Counted from the first letter of the stretch, positions 19,035 through 27,921 are shown. The stretch: 64,000 nucleotides of DNA from Sulfitobacter sp. F26204 (GCF_026410305.1 NZ_JAPMLQ010000008.1:92659-156658), one strand, 5' to 3'. Program-made: numbers and translations. The notes: a model not told the origin generated them from the letters alone.

Positions 19035-19595
19035 ATGGCGCAAAAGGCCACCATCTACAAAGTTGAACTGTCAGTGTCGGACATGGATCGTCACTATTAT
19101 GAGACCCATAAACTGACCGTTGCCAAACATCCGTCCGAGACAGATGAGCGGTTAATGATACGACTTCTCGCTTACGCGCTGAATGCTGATGAGCAATTGC
19201 AGATGACCAAGGGACTTTCTACGGATGACGAGCCAGACATCTGGCAGAAAAGCCTGAGTGACGAGCTGGAGTTGTGGGTGACTTTAGGGCTTCCGAGTGA
19301 AAAGGTTGTGCGTCAATCCTGTGGCAAAGCCCGCAAGGTGATTGTTTATTGTTACGGTGGTAGGCCAGCCGAGGTGTGGTGGGAGAAGATCAAAAACAGC
19401 ACAACCCGCTTTGATAACCTTCAGGTTGTCAACCTTTCAGAGAAGACCACCAGTGAACTGGGCAAACTGGTTGATCGCTCGATGAAGCTGCAGGTCAATA
19501 TTCAAGACAGTGACGTGATGGTCAATGTTGATGATAGCATCGTTTACGTTTCCCCGGATCAATGGAGAAGTGCTGCGAAATTCGTAGACATGTGA
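19035..19595 (+). CDS. yaeQ: YaeQ family protein
   Basis: A 186-residue soluble protein matching YaeQ along its whole length: KATIYKVELSVSDMDRHYYE at the N terminus, LTVAKHPSETDERLMIRLLAYAL, and WVTLGLPSEKVVRQSCGKA with the VYCYGG block. YaeQ has a PD-(D/E)XK nuclease-like fold. Its cellular role is unsettled; it was first described as a suppressor of RfaH mutants. It is a single gene convergent with the next one, with a strong hairpin between them. Confidence 0.93.
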   Translation: MAQKATIYKVELSVSDMDRHYYETHKLTVAKHPSETDERLMIRLLAYALNADEQLQMTKGLSTDDEPDIWQKSLSDELELWVTLGLPSEKVVRQSCGKARKVIVYCYGGRPAEVWWEKIKNSTTRFDNLQVVNLSEKTTSELGKLVDRSMKLQVNIQDSDVMVNVDDSIVYVSPDQWRSAAKFVDM

Positions 19596-19743
19596 GCGCG
19601 ACGTTATTTGGCGTCAACATCGGCAGGATTTGACGCCGTTAGGTCGCTGATCAGCAGGCTTCGGCTCAGTAAGCCCCTATCTTTCCACCTTTCTCCGGCA
19701 ATTCCTGGAAAGGCTAGGGTTGCTCATGTCACCTTTTCAACGA

Positions 19744-19771
19744 TAGCCGTCCAACTTTTGCCGGACGGCTA
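19744..19771. terminator. Hairpin between convergent genes
   Basis: TAGCCGTCC / GGACGGCTA with a 10-nt loop, lying between the convergent yaeQ and acyltransferase genes. There is no long T run, so termination strength is uncertain. Confidence 0.45.
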
Positions 19772-19785
19772 CAGAATACACTTTT

Positions 19786-20931
19786 TCAAGCTGCTTTTTG
19801 TCCACCGGGTGCCTTTGACGAAAAATAAGTGCTGATCTCGCGCCCCCTTCCTTTGGCGTAGTCTTGCGCCACCTCATTCCAATCGATCGACGCGGCCTGT
19901 GACCAATCAATGCCTCCATAATAAGCATGATCGGTCTGGTTGGTTGCGCCTGGTTTAACATCCAGTGAATAATCGACGACACGCTGTCCTTCGGTAAAAT
20001 CATGAAGCCTCTGGTCCCAGCGTTCACCCATCAAGGTCAAGCCGAGCGTCAGTGCACGGGGATCGTATTCGGCTGTAAACAATGTTCCAAAACCCTGAGA
20101 ATATCTGTCCTGCAACAAAGGGGGCTTGAGAAACTGGCGGTTCAGCTTGCGTGGTTTGATCTGCAATTGCTCCAGATGCGCGCGACGCTCGAACGTCCGC
20201 GTAAAGGCGGGACGGTCCGCGACGGTCTTGCCGCCTTGATGATTGGTTGCCACGGCTGTGGGCATGACGGTTATGCCACCACCCGGTGATATTTCTACGC
20301 TTGCCGTATGGCCAGAAGCATCCGCAAGAACCAGATTGTAAGCCATGTGTGACGGTACGCGTTTTAAAGCTGACAAAGCCTCATCCACGGTATCACAGGT
20401 TTCCAGTACGTATCGTACAATCGTTGTCACGCCAAATCCTTGCCCGACTTCTGACCGGCCACCGTATGCCAGTGCGACACTGAGACCCGCATCATTAATG
20501 CCATCGGACAACCCCCACAAAAACTCGACCATTCCCATGACAGCACGGCCGCACCATTCGGTGCGTAAAAGAAGCCCTTCGTTCAATTCTGGCGACAGAT
20601 CATAGTTGCGCACAAGCCGGACGTCTTTCTTGTTGGCGACAGCAGCGATAGAACAGCCACCCAGATAAAGGGGAGGGCACCATGTTGACAGGAACCGTGC
20701 CGCGCGGGGAGATCCGCCGGCGAGGGTGACCAAGCGATCATAAGTCGCGATCAACTCTGGCATGTAGCGGTCCAATGCTTCCCTGCAAGCGCTTTGAGAA
20801 GGTCCATGGTCCCCGCCGCGTGCGATAAACCACGCTTCATAATCAGGCCATGATCTGTTCCAGCGCGCAGCCCATTTGGGGCCGGGAGTCGGTTCGGATA
20901 TGGCGTCAAACGTCAATTTCATCGGTGTCAT
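19786..20931 (-). CDS. C45-type Ntn hydrolase (penicillin acyltransferase-like)
   Basis: A 381-residue protein. The block YLGGCSIAAV puts a cysteine at residue 93 of this start, after a preceding segment as in autoprocessing acyl-CoA:6-aminopenicillanic-acid acyltransferase-like proteins. There the Cys becomes the N-terminal nucleophile after self-cleavage. RNYDLSPE and the later AYGGRSEVGQGFGVTTIVRYVLETC and ATNHQ blocks fit the fold. It likely hydrolyses or transfers an acyl group; the substrate is unknown. ATG 20931 lies 1 bp after the esterase stop, with AAGGA upstream, so the two are co-transcribed. Confidence 0.82.
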   Translation of the reverse strand: MTPMKLTFDAISEPTPGPKWAARWNRSWPDYEAWFIARGGDHGPSQSACREALDRYMPELIATYDRLVTLAGGSPRAARFLSTWCPPLYLGGCSIAAVANKKDVRLVRNYDLSPELNEGLLLRTEWCGRAVMGMVEFLWGLSDGINDAGLSVALAYGGRSEVGQGFGVTTIVRYVLETCDTVDEALSALKRVPSHMAYNLVLADASGHTASVEISPGGGITVMPTAVATNHQGGKTVADRPAFTRTFERRAHLEQLQIKPRKLNRQFLKPPLLQDRYSQGFGTLFTAEYDPRALTLGLTLMGERWDQRLHDFTEGQRVVDYSLDVKPGATNQTDHAYYGGIDWSQAASIDWNEVAQDYAKGRGREISTYFSSKAPGGQKAA

Positions 20932-20932
20932 T

Positions 20933-22015
20933 TCAAAGGTCCTTGTCGGTTGTGTCAAAGAAAAAGCGGATCATTTCTGCGCTGGCGTCGGGTCCTTGGG
21001 TATCTGTGTAGGTGCCGGCTGCTTGCCCGCCAGACCAGGCATGGCCTTGCCCTTCAATCACCCAGTTTTCAACGATGGGTTTGCCTTGAAGGTCACTGAA
21101 AACAATGCGTGTAAATCGGCGACCTGCACTGTCACCATTGGTCATTGTCTCGATGCTTTGGCGCGCATTTGAATCCATCGCCCGCCGGGCAATCGCCGCC
21201 CCGTTTGAGGGATGCACCGTGGTATCCGCCGTTCCGTGAAAGACGATTGTACGGGGTGTACCCGACGTTCCAGGCTGAGTGTCTGGATCTAAAGAGTTGC
21301 CCGCCATGGCGGCAAATGCAGATGGCACATCTTTTGCTGCGCCTCTGGGCAATCCGGAATGTGCGCCGACTGCTGCAAAGACATCGTCGTAAGTTTCACC
21401 CAGAATGACGGCCATCGCGGCACCTGCGGATAGGCCTGCAACGAATGTTTGGTCCCGCCCAATACCGTGCGCATTGGTAACCTTCGATGCGATTCCAGCA
21501 AGGATTGCGGGTTCACCTTTGCCGCGGCGCTGATCGCCCTTGCTGAACCAATTCCAGCAGGATTGGGCATTGTTGCCCCGTGATTGCGCCGGGTAGACCA
21601 CGAGGAACCGATGCTTTTCGGCCAGTAAATTCATTCCGGTGCCTGTTGCAAAATCTTCGGGCGTTTGTGTGCAACCATGCAGCATCATGACGACGCCCGT
21701 TATACCTTTGGAGGCTGAGGCGGGGATGTAGGTTCGATACGCGCGGCCACCCGCAGGGCAGGTAAAGCTGTCCTGCTTGAATTGCGCACCCTTTGGTATC
21801 GCCATGTCAAATGCACTGGCTGTTCCGATAGGATCGGTCAACTTACCCAGCATGCCGTTGAGTGATGGCGGAACGGGTATTTTCTGTGCGCCGGCCGGCC
21901 CAGATTGTGGAACGAGCCCGTGCTGGGCAAGTGTGCGGTGAACAAGATCGTTGGCAGCCGATAGCCGTGCGCCATCGATCGCCGGGCGCATTGCGCCGAC
22001 ATTGAAAGGTTTCAT
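20933..22015 (-). CDS. PHB-depolymerase-family esterase
   Basis: A 360-residue alpha/beta hydrolase. The oxyanion region LHGCTQ is at 112-117, the lipase box GLSAG with the nucleophile Ser at about 197, and a late GQGHAWSGG supplies the His. The pattern MLHGCTQTPEDFATGTGMN and WNWFSKGDQRRGKGEPA is typical of the PHB depolymerase esterase family (also feruloyl and acetylxylan esterases). No signal peptide is seen, so it is probably intracellular. About 70 N-terminal residues precede the catalytic domain. It is co-directional with the acyltransferase (1 bp apart) and the small regulator upstream. Confidence 0.88.
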   Translation of the reverse strand: MKPFNVGAMRPAIDGARLSAANDLVHRTLAQHGLVPQSGPAGAQKIPVPPSLNGMLGKLTDPIGTASAFDMAIPKGAQFKQDSFTCPAGGRAYRTYIPASASKGITGVVMMLHGCTQTPEDFATGTGMNLLAEKHRFLVVYPAQSRGNNAQSCWNWFSKGDQRRGKGEPAILAGIASKVTNAHGIGRDQTFVAGLSAGAAMAVILGETYDDVFAAVGAHSGLPRGAAKDVPSAFAAMAGNSLDPDTQPGTSGTPRTIVFHGTADTTVHPSNGAAIARRAMDSNARQSIETMTNGDSAGRRFTRIVFSDLQGKPIVENWVIEGQGHAWSGGQAAGTYTDTQGPDASAEMIRFFFDTTDKDL

Positions 22016-22044
22016 CTGGTTTTCCTATTTAAATTGCACGCATT

Positions 22045-22461
22045 CTATTTGATGCGGTCGGCAAGTGCCTTTTTAAGGTCTGCGCTGGCTTGCAAAGCCC
22101 CCAGCACAGTGATGGAGGCGATGGTTTGAAGCGCCAGTTCAGGTGTGATGTCGGGATCAAACCGGGCAAGTCCGACAACTTTGATGTGCAAGGCCTCGCC
22201 CGCGTCGCGCGCTGCCTCAAGATCAGCGACAGAAAAATCGCGAAGCCCCAGTTCCATTGTATAGCGTTCCAGCGATTTGCTGACGATGTCTCCGTGAGTG
22301 TCAAGCTGGTTGCGGATTGCAGTTCGGATCAGATCGCTTCGGTTTGAGTAGAACCCTTCTTGCACCAGCAGGTCGATACGGCCCAGATCAACAAAGCCAA
22401 GATTGATCGTTATCTTCTCATTCTCAGGTTGCTTGTCGCGAAGCTGTCTTACGTTCGTCAT
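22045..22461 (-). CDS. Ribbon-helix-helix (CopG-like) regulator
   Basis: 138 residues from the ATG at 22461, chosen because GGAG lies 6 nt upstream; longer starts exist at 22473 and 22503. The segment KITINLGFVDLGRIDLLVQEGFYSNRSDLIRTAIRNQL is a typical ribbon-helix-helix fold: a beta strand, a helix, then SNRSDLIRTAI. The C-terminal 75 residues are helical with no known motif. It precedes the esterase and acyltransferase genes and may regulate them. Repeats over its own start region suggest autoregulation. Confidence 0.78.
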   Translation of the reverse strand: MTNVRQLRDKQPENEKITINLGFVDLGRIDLLVQEGFYSNRSDLIRTAIRNQLDTHGDIVSKSLERYTMELGLRDFSVADLEAARDAGEALHIKVVGLARFDPDITPELALQTIASITVLGALQASADLKKALADRIK

Positions 22462-22469
22462 TGTAAACT

Positions 22470-22500
22470 CCATCTGTATGGATGGTATATGGATGATAGA
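22470..22500. promoter_or_regulatory. Candidate operator of the ribbon-helix-helix regulator
   Basis: CCATCTGTATGGATGG contains an inverted CCATC/GATGG, and TATGGATG occurs twice about 11 bp apart. This is the short direct and inverted repeat layout that CopG-type dimers bind. It lies directly upstream of the regulator's own start. Confidence 0.4.
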
Positions 22501-22682
22501 CACGGGACTGCAAGGCCCTAAAATGAAATTTGACCAGGGTTGGCGAATTCTTGGCCGCCTGAACCAATTCTGTAGCTGCTAAATGACAAGATCAGCCAAC
22601 TTGTAAAAAGCGTGTTCTGGCAATAGACCTTTTTGGATTGGGGCAGGCTGCAACACTCAACAGACGCGCGCCATGTGCATGC

Positions 22683-22784
22683 TCACCACATCTTGCCGTG
22701 CTCAAGGTCCTCATTCGGAATATGGTTGATGATGTTGTCAAGGTTCATGGGCTTGGGCAGTACAACATCGTGAAGCTTGTGCAT
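22683..22784 (-). pseudogene. Remnant of a response-regulator receiver domain (C-terminal part)
   Basis: A minus-strand frame encodes about 33 residues containing DVVLPKPMNLDNIINHI. The Lys-Pro followed by a helix resembles the conserved end of receiver domains. The frame is closed by a stop about 50 nt upstream, and no phosphoacceptor part is present. It may be the relic of a deleted two-component gene. The evidence is short, so chance similarity remains possible. Confidence 0.35.
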
Positions 22785-22939
22785 GAACTTGGTCCTGCTT
22801 GAGATTTGGACAGGCTGCGTGGATGTGGTGGTGGATTTTTAGTGGGCGTATGGAAATTCTCGACAATCTGGGACTTGCGGATATTGCGTCCTGCGCGCGT
22901 GAATTGCGGGCAAGGCATGCGCCGAATGAGGAGGGTATC

Positions 22940-23614
22940 GTGACATCGATGAGTGGAATTGACTGGACCGAACGGTTTCAAGGGACAAAGGCCCTGCCAC
23001 GACCGGTACGTGACCGGCTTCTTAAGGTTGCCCTCATACGCGACCACAAGAAGGGGTATCAGGTATTCGGACCGGAAAATGTGCCAGACAGTCTGATCTT
23101 TCTGTATGCTGGCACGATCCGGGTTTCGCAGACCTCCGGCAATGGAAGAAATATCGTTTTGTATCGCGTCGATGCTGGCGAAAGCTGCGTTCTGACCACC
23201 GCCTGCATGCTAGCGGAAGAAGCATACAATGCCGAGGGAACCGCAGAAAACGACATCAAGGTGGTGGTGCTTCCCAAGATGTCGTTTGATCGGTTGGTCG
23301 CAGAAGAACCAGCTTTCCGGTCGTTTGTGTTCGCCGCCTATTCGCGCCGATTGATTGATCTTTTACGGGTGGTTGACGATGTCGCCTTTGGGCGTATCGA
23401 TGTACGTCTTGCCGAACGCCTGTTGGCGCTGGCAGGTGATGACAGAGAAATAGCAGCGACACATCAAGAAATCGCAAGCGAACTTGGGACAGCGCGCGAA
23501 GTGATCTCTCGCGTTTTGCATGATTTTCAGAAACGCAGCCTGGTCGTGCAATCCCGTGGGCGTATCACACTATCGAACAAGTCCGTTTTGCGCAGCATTG
23601 CGAATAGTGACTAG
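22940..23614 (+). CDS. Crp/Fnr family transcription regulator
   Basis: About 224 residues from the GTG at 22940, which has AGGAGGG 4 nt upstream; ATG 22949 is the alternative. A cyclic-nucleotide-binding-like beta domain (about residues 20-130) includes ESCVLTTACMLAEEAYNAEG, with two cysteines spaced by six residues. The C-terminal winged helix has THQEIASELGTAREVISRVLHDF, a typical Crp/Fnr recognition helix. There is no N-terminal Cys cluster as in oxygen-sensing Fnr. The two cysteines could sense redox or sulfur species (inference). It is followed co-directionally by sulfur-transport genes and probably controls them. Confidence 0.87.
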   Translation: MTSMSGIDWTERFQGTKALPRPVRDRLLKVALIRDHKKGYQVFGPENVPDSLIFLYAGTIRVSQTSGNGRNIVLYRVDAGESCVLTTACMLAEEAYNAEGTAENDIKVVVLPKMSFDRLVAEEPAFRSFVFAAYSRRLIDLLRVVDDVAFGRIDVRLAERLLALAGDDREIAATHQEIASELGTAREVISRVLHDFQKRSLVVQSRGRITLSNKSVLRSIANSD

Positions 23615-23640
23615 GCAGACAGGTCTTTTTGGATCGTTAG

Positions 23641-23653
23641 GTGACTATATCAC
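23641..23653. promoter_or_regulatory. Candidate Crp/Fnr-type site upstream of the sulfur module
   Basis: GTGA-CTATA-TCAC, half-sites of Crp/Fnr type with a 5-bp spacer, between the regulator gene and the DUF2892 gene. The classical spacer is 6, so this is a tentative operator. Confidence 0.35.
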
Positions 23654-23709
23654 TGAAGTGGAGCGTAATAACCAATACGTCGTAGTCAGCTTAGCCCTTG
23701 GAGGATTGA

Positions 23710-23925
23710 ATGACTGTTAACGTCGGAACTACAGACCGAAACCTGCGTGCCGCTTTGGGTGCGGTATTGCTCTATCTTGCGTTTTTCAGTGGCCTGTCGC
23801 TGTTTGCCACCCCACTATTCAAATACGGTGGCGCAATAATCGGCGTTGTGATGCTCGCTACGTCAACACTGAAGATGTGCCCGATCTACACGATCCTTGG
23901 GCTCAAGACCTGCAAGGATTGCTGA
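23710..23925 (+). CDS. DUF2892 (YgaP-like) small membrane protein
   Basis: 71 residues. The N terminus NVGTTDRNLRAALGAVLLYLA is the hallmark of DUF2892, followed by a second hydrophobic helix (GGAIIGVVMLATSTLKMCPIYTILGL). It ends in KTCKDC, with a third cysteine at MCPIY. In YgaP this domain is fused to a rhodanese. Here it stands alone, directly upstream of the YeeE/YedE genes, so it is probably part of sulfur-compound handling at the inner membrane. GGAGG precedes the ATG. Confidence 0.88.
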   Translation: MTVNVGTTDRNLRAALGAVLLYLAFFSGLSLFATPLFKYGGAIIGVVMLATSTLKMCPIYTILGLKTCKDC

Positions 23926-23926
23926 G

Positions 23927-24358
23927 ATGGAGACGTTGTTTACGCCTTTCGCATCCCTTGGCGGTGGCGCGCTGATCGGCCTTGGTGCCGTTCTTCTCAT
24001 GCTTGGTCTGGGACGAATTCTTGGCGCAACCGGCATTATGTCCGGTCTCGTTTTTGCTGAAAACAGCTCAGAGTTTTCATGGCGGGCTGCGATGGTGGTC
24101 GGCATGATCCTGTCGCCTGTTCTGATTTTTCTGATTACCGGACAGATGCCTGAGCTATCAGTGCCCGTCAGCCCCTTAATGATTGCGATTGGTGGCGTTA
24201 TCGTTGGATTTGGCGCGAGCCTCGGGTCGGGGTGTACCTCGGGCCACGGTGTCTGCGGTCTGTCGCGCCTTTCGGTGCGTTCAATCGTGGCTGTGCCGAC
24301 CTTCATGATAACTGCCGCCATCACCGTCTATTTGATCCGTCACGTGTTTGGAGCATGA
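23927..24358 (+). CDS. YeeE/YedE family transporter, first half (PmpA-like)
   Basis: 143 residues, four hydrophobic segments. The signature GSGCTSGHGVCGLSRLS near residue 100 contains the conserved Cys residues that pass thiosulfate or other reduced sulfur in YeeE-type transporters. The protein has half the length of full YeeE, and the next gene encodes the other half; split pairs are known as PmpA/PmpB. The ATG is 1 bp after the previous stop and the 3' end overlaps the next ATG (ATGA). Confidence 0.9.
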   Translation: METLFTPFASLGGGALIGLGAVLLMLGLGRILGATGIMSGLVFAENSSEFSWRAAMVVGMILSPVLIFLITGQMPELSVPVSPLMIAIGGVIVGFGASLGSGCTSGHGVCGLSRLSVRSIVAVPTFMITAAITVYLIRHVFGA

Positions 24359-24795
24359 AGCCAATGAAACTGTTGTATGCACTATTGACCGGCCTTGTTT
24401 TTGGCGTCGGTATTTCGATTTCGGGGATGATCAACCCGGCGAAGGTTTTCAATTTCTTCGACATCGCGGGCACCTGGGACCCGAGCCTTGCCTTTGTGAT
24501 GGGGGGTGCGGTTATTGTCACTTTTCTCGGTTACCGTCTGGTTTGGCGCCGCCAAGCCCCATTATTTGATGATGCGTTTCAGATACCGAACAATTCTAGC
24601 ATAGATGCGCGCCTTGTTGGTGGTTCCGCGATATTTGGAATTGGTTGGGGCATTGCTGGTTTTTGCCCTGGTGCAGCTATTCCTGCTCTTGGCACGGGCC
24701 GCTGGGAAGTTGTTCTTTTTCTTGCCGCGGTGACGACAGGGTTCTATGCGCGCCGTCTGATGTCAGCTGAGCAATCCAAGGTAAAGTCGGCCTGA
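24355..24795 (+). CDS. YeeE/YedE family transporter, second half (PmpB-like)
   Basis: 146 residues, about four membrane helices. GISISGMINPAKVFNFFDIAG near the N terminus and GIAGFCPGAAIPALGTG near residue 105 are the conserved blocks of the C-terminal half of YeeE/YedE, again with a transport cysteine. It should pair with the preceding protein to form one channel-like transporter for a reduced sulfur species. ATG 24355 overlaps the preceding stop by 4 bp. Confidence 0.9.
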   Translation: MKPMKLLYALLTGLVFGVGISISGMINPAKVFNFFDIAGTWDPSLAFVMGGAVIVTFLGYRLVWRRQAPLFDDAFQIPNNSSIDARLVGGSAIFGIGWGIAGFCPGAAIPALGTGRWEVVLFLAAVTTGFYARRLMSAEQSKVKSA

Positions 24796-25119
24796 GAGGG
24801 ATTCTAATTTCATTTTGATGGCAGCGGGCAAGCGTGCACGAAATGACAAAGGCAAAGGTGATAGCCACTGAGCTGCAAAGCCCTTTTTCTGGATGGCATT
24901 TAAACAGGATACCGGGCCTTGATTGATGTTGTTCAGAAAAAAACCGGTGCTGTTGCACCTGATGAGGTGGACGGAGTACCAATAATTTGGTGTGTTCAGC
25001 CTTATTTCCCGCCGCAAGGAAGACTCTGATGCATGTATTGCAAAGTTATAGTTTCTAAATATCCCGAGGCACACCAATCCCTTAATACCGCCCGAAGTGG
25101 GTTTTCCAAGGAGTACACC
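24796..25119. other. Intergenic region ahead of the persulfide dioxygenase-like gene
   Basis: About 320 bp without a supported gene. It contains a short hairpin GGTGC-TGTT-GCACC (24946-24959), without a T run. It likely contains the promoter for the downstream two genes. I see no clear sulfide-repressor site. Confidence 0.35.
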
Positions 25120-26004
25120 ATGATGAATTATCCGGTGAATATGAACATTATACCCGAAGTCGAAGCCTTCTTTGATGAAGCCACGAACACGATCAGCTAC
25201 GTTGTAAAAGACCCTACTTCTGATGCCTGCGCGGTCATAGACAGTGTAATGGATCTGGACTATGCCGCCGCCCGCATCACTCATGACAGCGCAGATCGCA
25301 TGATCGCCCACATCAAGGAGCGCGGTTTGAACCTTGAATGGATCATCGAAACCCATGTCCACGCAGATCACCTCAGTGCCGCCCCCTATATTCAGCAGGA
25401 ATTGGGCGGCAAGATTGGTGTTGGCGAAGGCATCATGATCGTACAGGAAACTTTCGGTAAAATCTTTAACGAAGGGACTGAGTTTCAGCGCGACGGGTCG
25501 CAGTTTGATGCATTGTTCAAGGACGGTGATACCTACGAGATAGGCAATTTGCAGGCCTTCGCGATGTTCACGCCCGGCCATACACCTGCCTGCATGGTCC
25601 ACGTCCTGGGCAACGCGACCTTTACGGGCGATACATTATTCATGCCGGACGGTGGGTCCGCGCGGGCTGACTTCCCAGGCGGGGATGCAGGTGTCCTGTA
25701 CGATTCAATCATGAAAGTGCTAAGTTTGCCCGATGAAATGCGGCTGTTCATGTGCCATGATTACGGACCGAATGGCCGCGACATCGCCTGGGAAACATCC
25801 GTGGCCGAAGAGAAGGCCAACAACATCCACGTGGGCGGTGACAAAACGAAAGATGATTTCGTCAAATTCCGCAGGGAACGGGATGCGCAGTTGGCGATGC
25901 CCACACTTATCATTCCATCATTGCAGGTGAACATGCGGGCAGGCGAGGTGCCAAAAGACAAAGACGGCAACCCAATGCTCAAAGTTCCGATTAACAGCCT
26001 GTAA
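25120..26004 (+). CDS. Metallo-beta-lactamase-fold hydrolase, persulfide dioxygenase-like
   Basis: 294 residues from the ATG at 25120, with AAGGAG upstream. The metal motif ETHVHADHLSA puts His79, His81, Asp83 and His84 in place. TPGHTPACMVHV and FTGDTLFMPDGGSARADFPGGDA and a later MCHDYGP supply the other ligands. This pattern matches ETHE1/Blh-type persulfide dioxygenases, which oxidise glutathione persulfide to sulfite using iron and oxygen. The SARADFPGGDA block is characteristic of this branch. It sits between a YeeE/YedE pair and a SulP transporter, consistent with sulfide detoxification. Confidence 0.9.
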   Translation: MMNYPVNMNIIPEVEAFFDEATNTISYVVKDPTSDACAVIDSVMDLDYAAARITHDSADRMIAHIKERGLNLEWIIETHVHADHLSAAPYIQQELGGKIGVGEGIMIVQETFGKIFNEGTEFQRDGSQFDALFKDGDTYEIGNLQAFAMFTPGHTPACMVHVLGNATFTGDTLFMPDGGSARADFPGGDAGVLYDSIMKVLSLPDEMRLFMCHDYGPNGRDIAWETSVAEEKANNIHVGGDKTKDDFVKFRRERDAQLAMPTLIIPSLQVNMRAGEVPKDKDGNPMLKVPINSL

Positions 26005-26171
26005 CCGTGAAAAGATCAGGGAAATCTAGATAACCACCAGCGCGGGCTGCACTTGATTTGCGGATACCGCTCTGGCATTTGCCGTTCAATCCGCTGATAC
26101 GTTGCCCACAGACCCAATCGCGGCAGTCTGAGTATGTCGCTTTGACTGTCGGTTATCCTGGATCCTTTACC

Positions 26172-27908
26172 ATGCATTACCTTCGCCAATACCTTCCGAT
26201 CCTTGACTGGGGCCACCGTTACGATCGCAATACTTTCTCCAATGACTTGATCGCGGCTGTGATCGTAACAATCATGCTGATCCCACAATCGCTGGCCTAT
26301 GCGCTTTTGGCTGGGTTACCTCCAGAAGCGGGGATTTATGCATCCATTGCGCCAATCGTACTCTATGCAATCTTTGGGACAAGCCGTGCTTTGGCAGTTG
26401 GACCTGTGGCGGTGGTGTCGCTTCTGACCGCATCTGCGGTGGGACAAGTTGCTGAGACCGGAACCGCAGGATACGCCATTGCCGCCCTGACCTTGGCCTT
26501 TTTGTCGGGTGGATTTCTGGTTCTTCTGGGCATTTTACGTTTGGGCTTTCTGGCAAATTTTCTTAGCCATCCCGTCATTGCTGGCTTTATTACCGCTTCG
26601 GGTATTCTTATCGCCGTCAGCCAACTCCCGCATATTTTAGGTATCAATGCAGATGGTCATACCTTGCCCCAAATGTTGCGTTCGTTTTTTGGAAATCTGG
26701 ACCAAATCAACTTGATCACAGTGATTATTGGCGTATCGACGACTGCGTTTCTGTTTTGGGTTCGCAAGAATCTTAAACCTGTCCTGAAAAGGATGGGGTT
26801 ATCCCTGCTGATGGCTGACGTCCTGACCAAGGCTGGACCTGTTGCCGCCGTTGTTGCGACAACGGTTACGGTCTGGATTTTTGGGTTAGCTGACAAAGGT
26901 GTGAAAATTGTCGGTGAGGTTCCACAGAGTTTGCCACCCTTGACCTTGCCCGGTGTTTCCCCAGAACTTGTCGGATCGTTGTTGGTGCCCGCTATCCTGA
27001 TTTCGATCATTGGTTTCGTCGAAAGCATTTCAGTTGCGCAAACGCTTGCTGCAAAGAAGCGTCAACAGATCGACCCGAACCAGGAATTAATCGGGCTTGG
27101 TGCCGCAAACCTTGGTGCGGCATTCACAGGTGGCTTTCCCGTCACGGGGGGGTTTTCCCGCTCTGTGGTTAATTTTGATTCCGGTTCTGAAACGCCAGCA
27201 GCGGGCATCTATACCGCGATTGGTTTGGCCATCGCGGCTTTGTTTCTGACTCCCTTGGTGTATTTTCTGCCAAAAGCGACGCTTGCAGCCACAATCATCG
27301 TAGCGGTTCTCAGCCTCGTTGATTTATCGATCCTGCGGAAAACTTGGGGCTACAACAGGGACGATTTCCTTGCCGTGCTCGCCACCATTTTGTTGACCCT
27401 GACGATGGGCGTCGAGGTGGGTGTGGCAAGCGGTGTCACGATCTCAATTTTGCTGCATCTTTACAAGACCTCGCGCCCTCACGTTGCCGAAGTAGGGTTG
27501 GTACCGAACAGCCAGCATTTCCGAAATATTCACCGCCATAAAGTAGAGACAGACCCGTCTGTGCTCTCGTTGCGTGTCGATGAAAGCCTTTACTTCATCA
27601 ATTCCCGTTTTTTACAAGATCTTATTCAGGCCCGCGTAAGCGAGGGAAGCGAGATCAAAAATGTCGTCCTGATGTTCTCCGCCGTGAACGAAGTGGATTA
27701 CTCCGCGCTCGAAAGTCTGGAGGCGGTCAACCAAAGGCTAAAGGATTTTGACGTGGGTTTGCATTTGTCCGAAGTAAAAGGCCCGGTGATGGATAGACTT
27801 AAGAAATCCCATCTCATCCATGAACTGAATGGAAAGGTCTTCCTTTCACAGTTTGATGCTTGGCGAGAGCTGAGCAGTCATTCCCAAAACCGGGATATAT
27901 CAAAGTAG
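26172..27908 (+). CDS. SulP family anion transporter with STAS domain
   Basis: 578 residues from the ATG at 26172 (MHYLRQYLP); the frame is open further upstream. The membrane domain begins ILDWGHRY..FSNDLIAAVIVTIMLIPQSLAYALLAGLPPEAGIYAS, the SulP signature, and continues through about 12-14 helices (residues 25-420). A cytoplasmic STAS domain covers about 435-560 (LRVDESLYFINSRFL ... VLMFSAVNEVDYSALESLEAVN). SulP proteins move sulfate, sulfite, bicarbonate or other anions. Next to the persulfide dioxygenase gene, export of the sulfite or sulfate formed is plausible (inference). Confidence 0.93.
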   Translation: MHYLRQYLPILDWGHRYDRNTFSNDLIAAVIVTIMLIPQSLAYALLAGLPPEAGIYASIAPIVLYAIFGTSRALAVGPVAVVSLLTASAVGQVAETGTAGYAIAALTLAFLSGGFLVLLGILRLGFLANFLSHPVIAGFITASGILIAVSQLPHILGINADGHTLPQMLRSFFGNLDQINLITVIIGVSTTAFLFWVRKNLKPVLKRMGLSLLMADVLTKAGPVAAVVATTVTVWIFGLADKGVKIVGEVPQSLPPLTLPGVSPELVGSLLVPAILISIIGFVESISVAQTLAAKKRQQIDPNQELIGLGAANLGAAFTGGFPVTGGFSRSVVNFDSGSETPAAGIYTAIGLAIAALFLTPLVYFLPKATLAATIIVAVLSLVDLSILRKTWGYNRDDFLAVLATILLTLTMGVEVGVASGVTISILLHLYKTSRPHVAEVGLVPNSQHFRNIHRHKVETDPSVLSLRVDESLYFINSRFLQDLIQARVSEGSEIKNVVLMFSAVNEVDYSALESLEAVNQRLKDFDVGLHLSEVKGPVMDRLKKSHLIHELNGKVFLSQFDAWRELSSHSQNRDISK

Positions 27909-27921
27909 TTGGTAGATCTGG

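Noticed and set aside
24763..25602. 279-residue minus-strand open frame overlapping the persulfide dioxygenase gene
   Set aside because: Antisense to the conserved metal motifs of that enzyme; no signature of its own.
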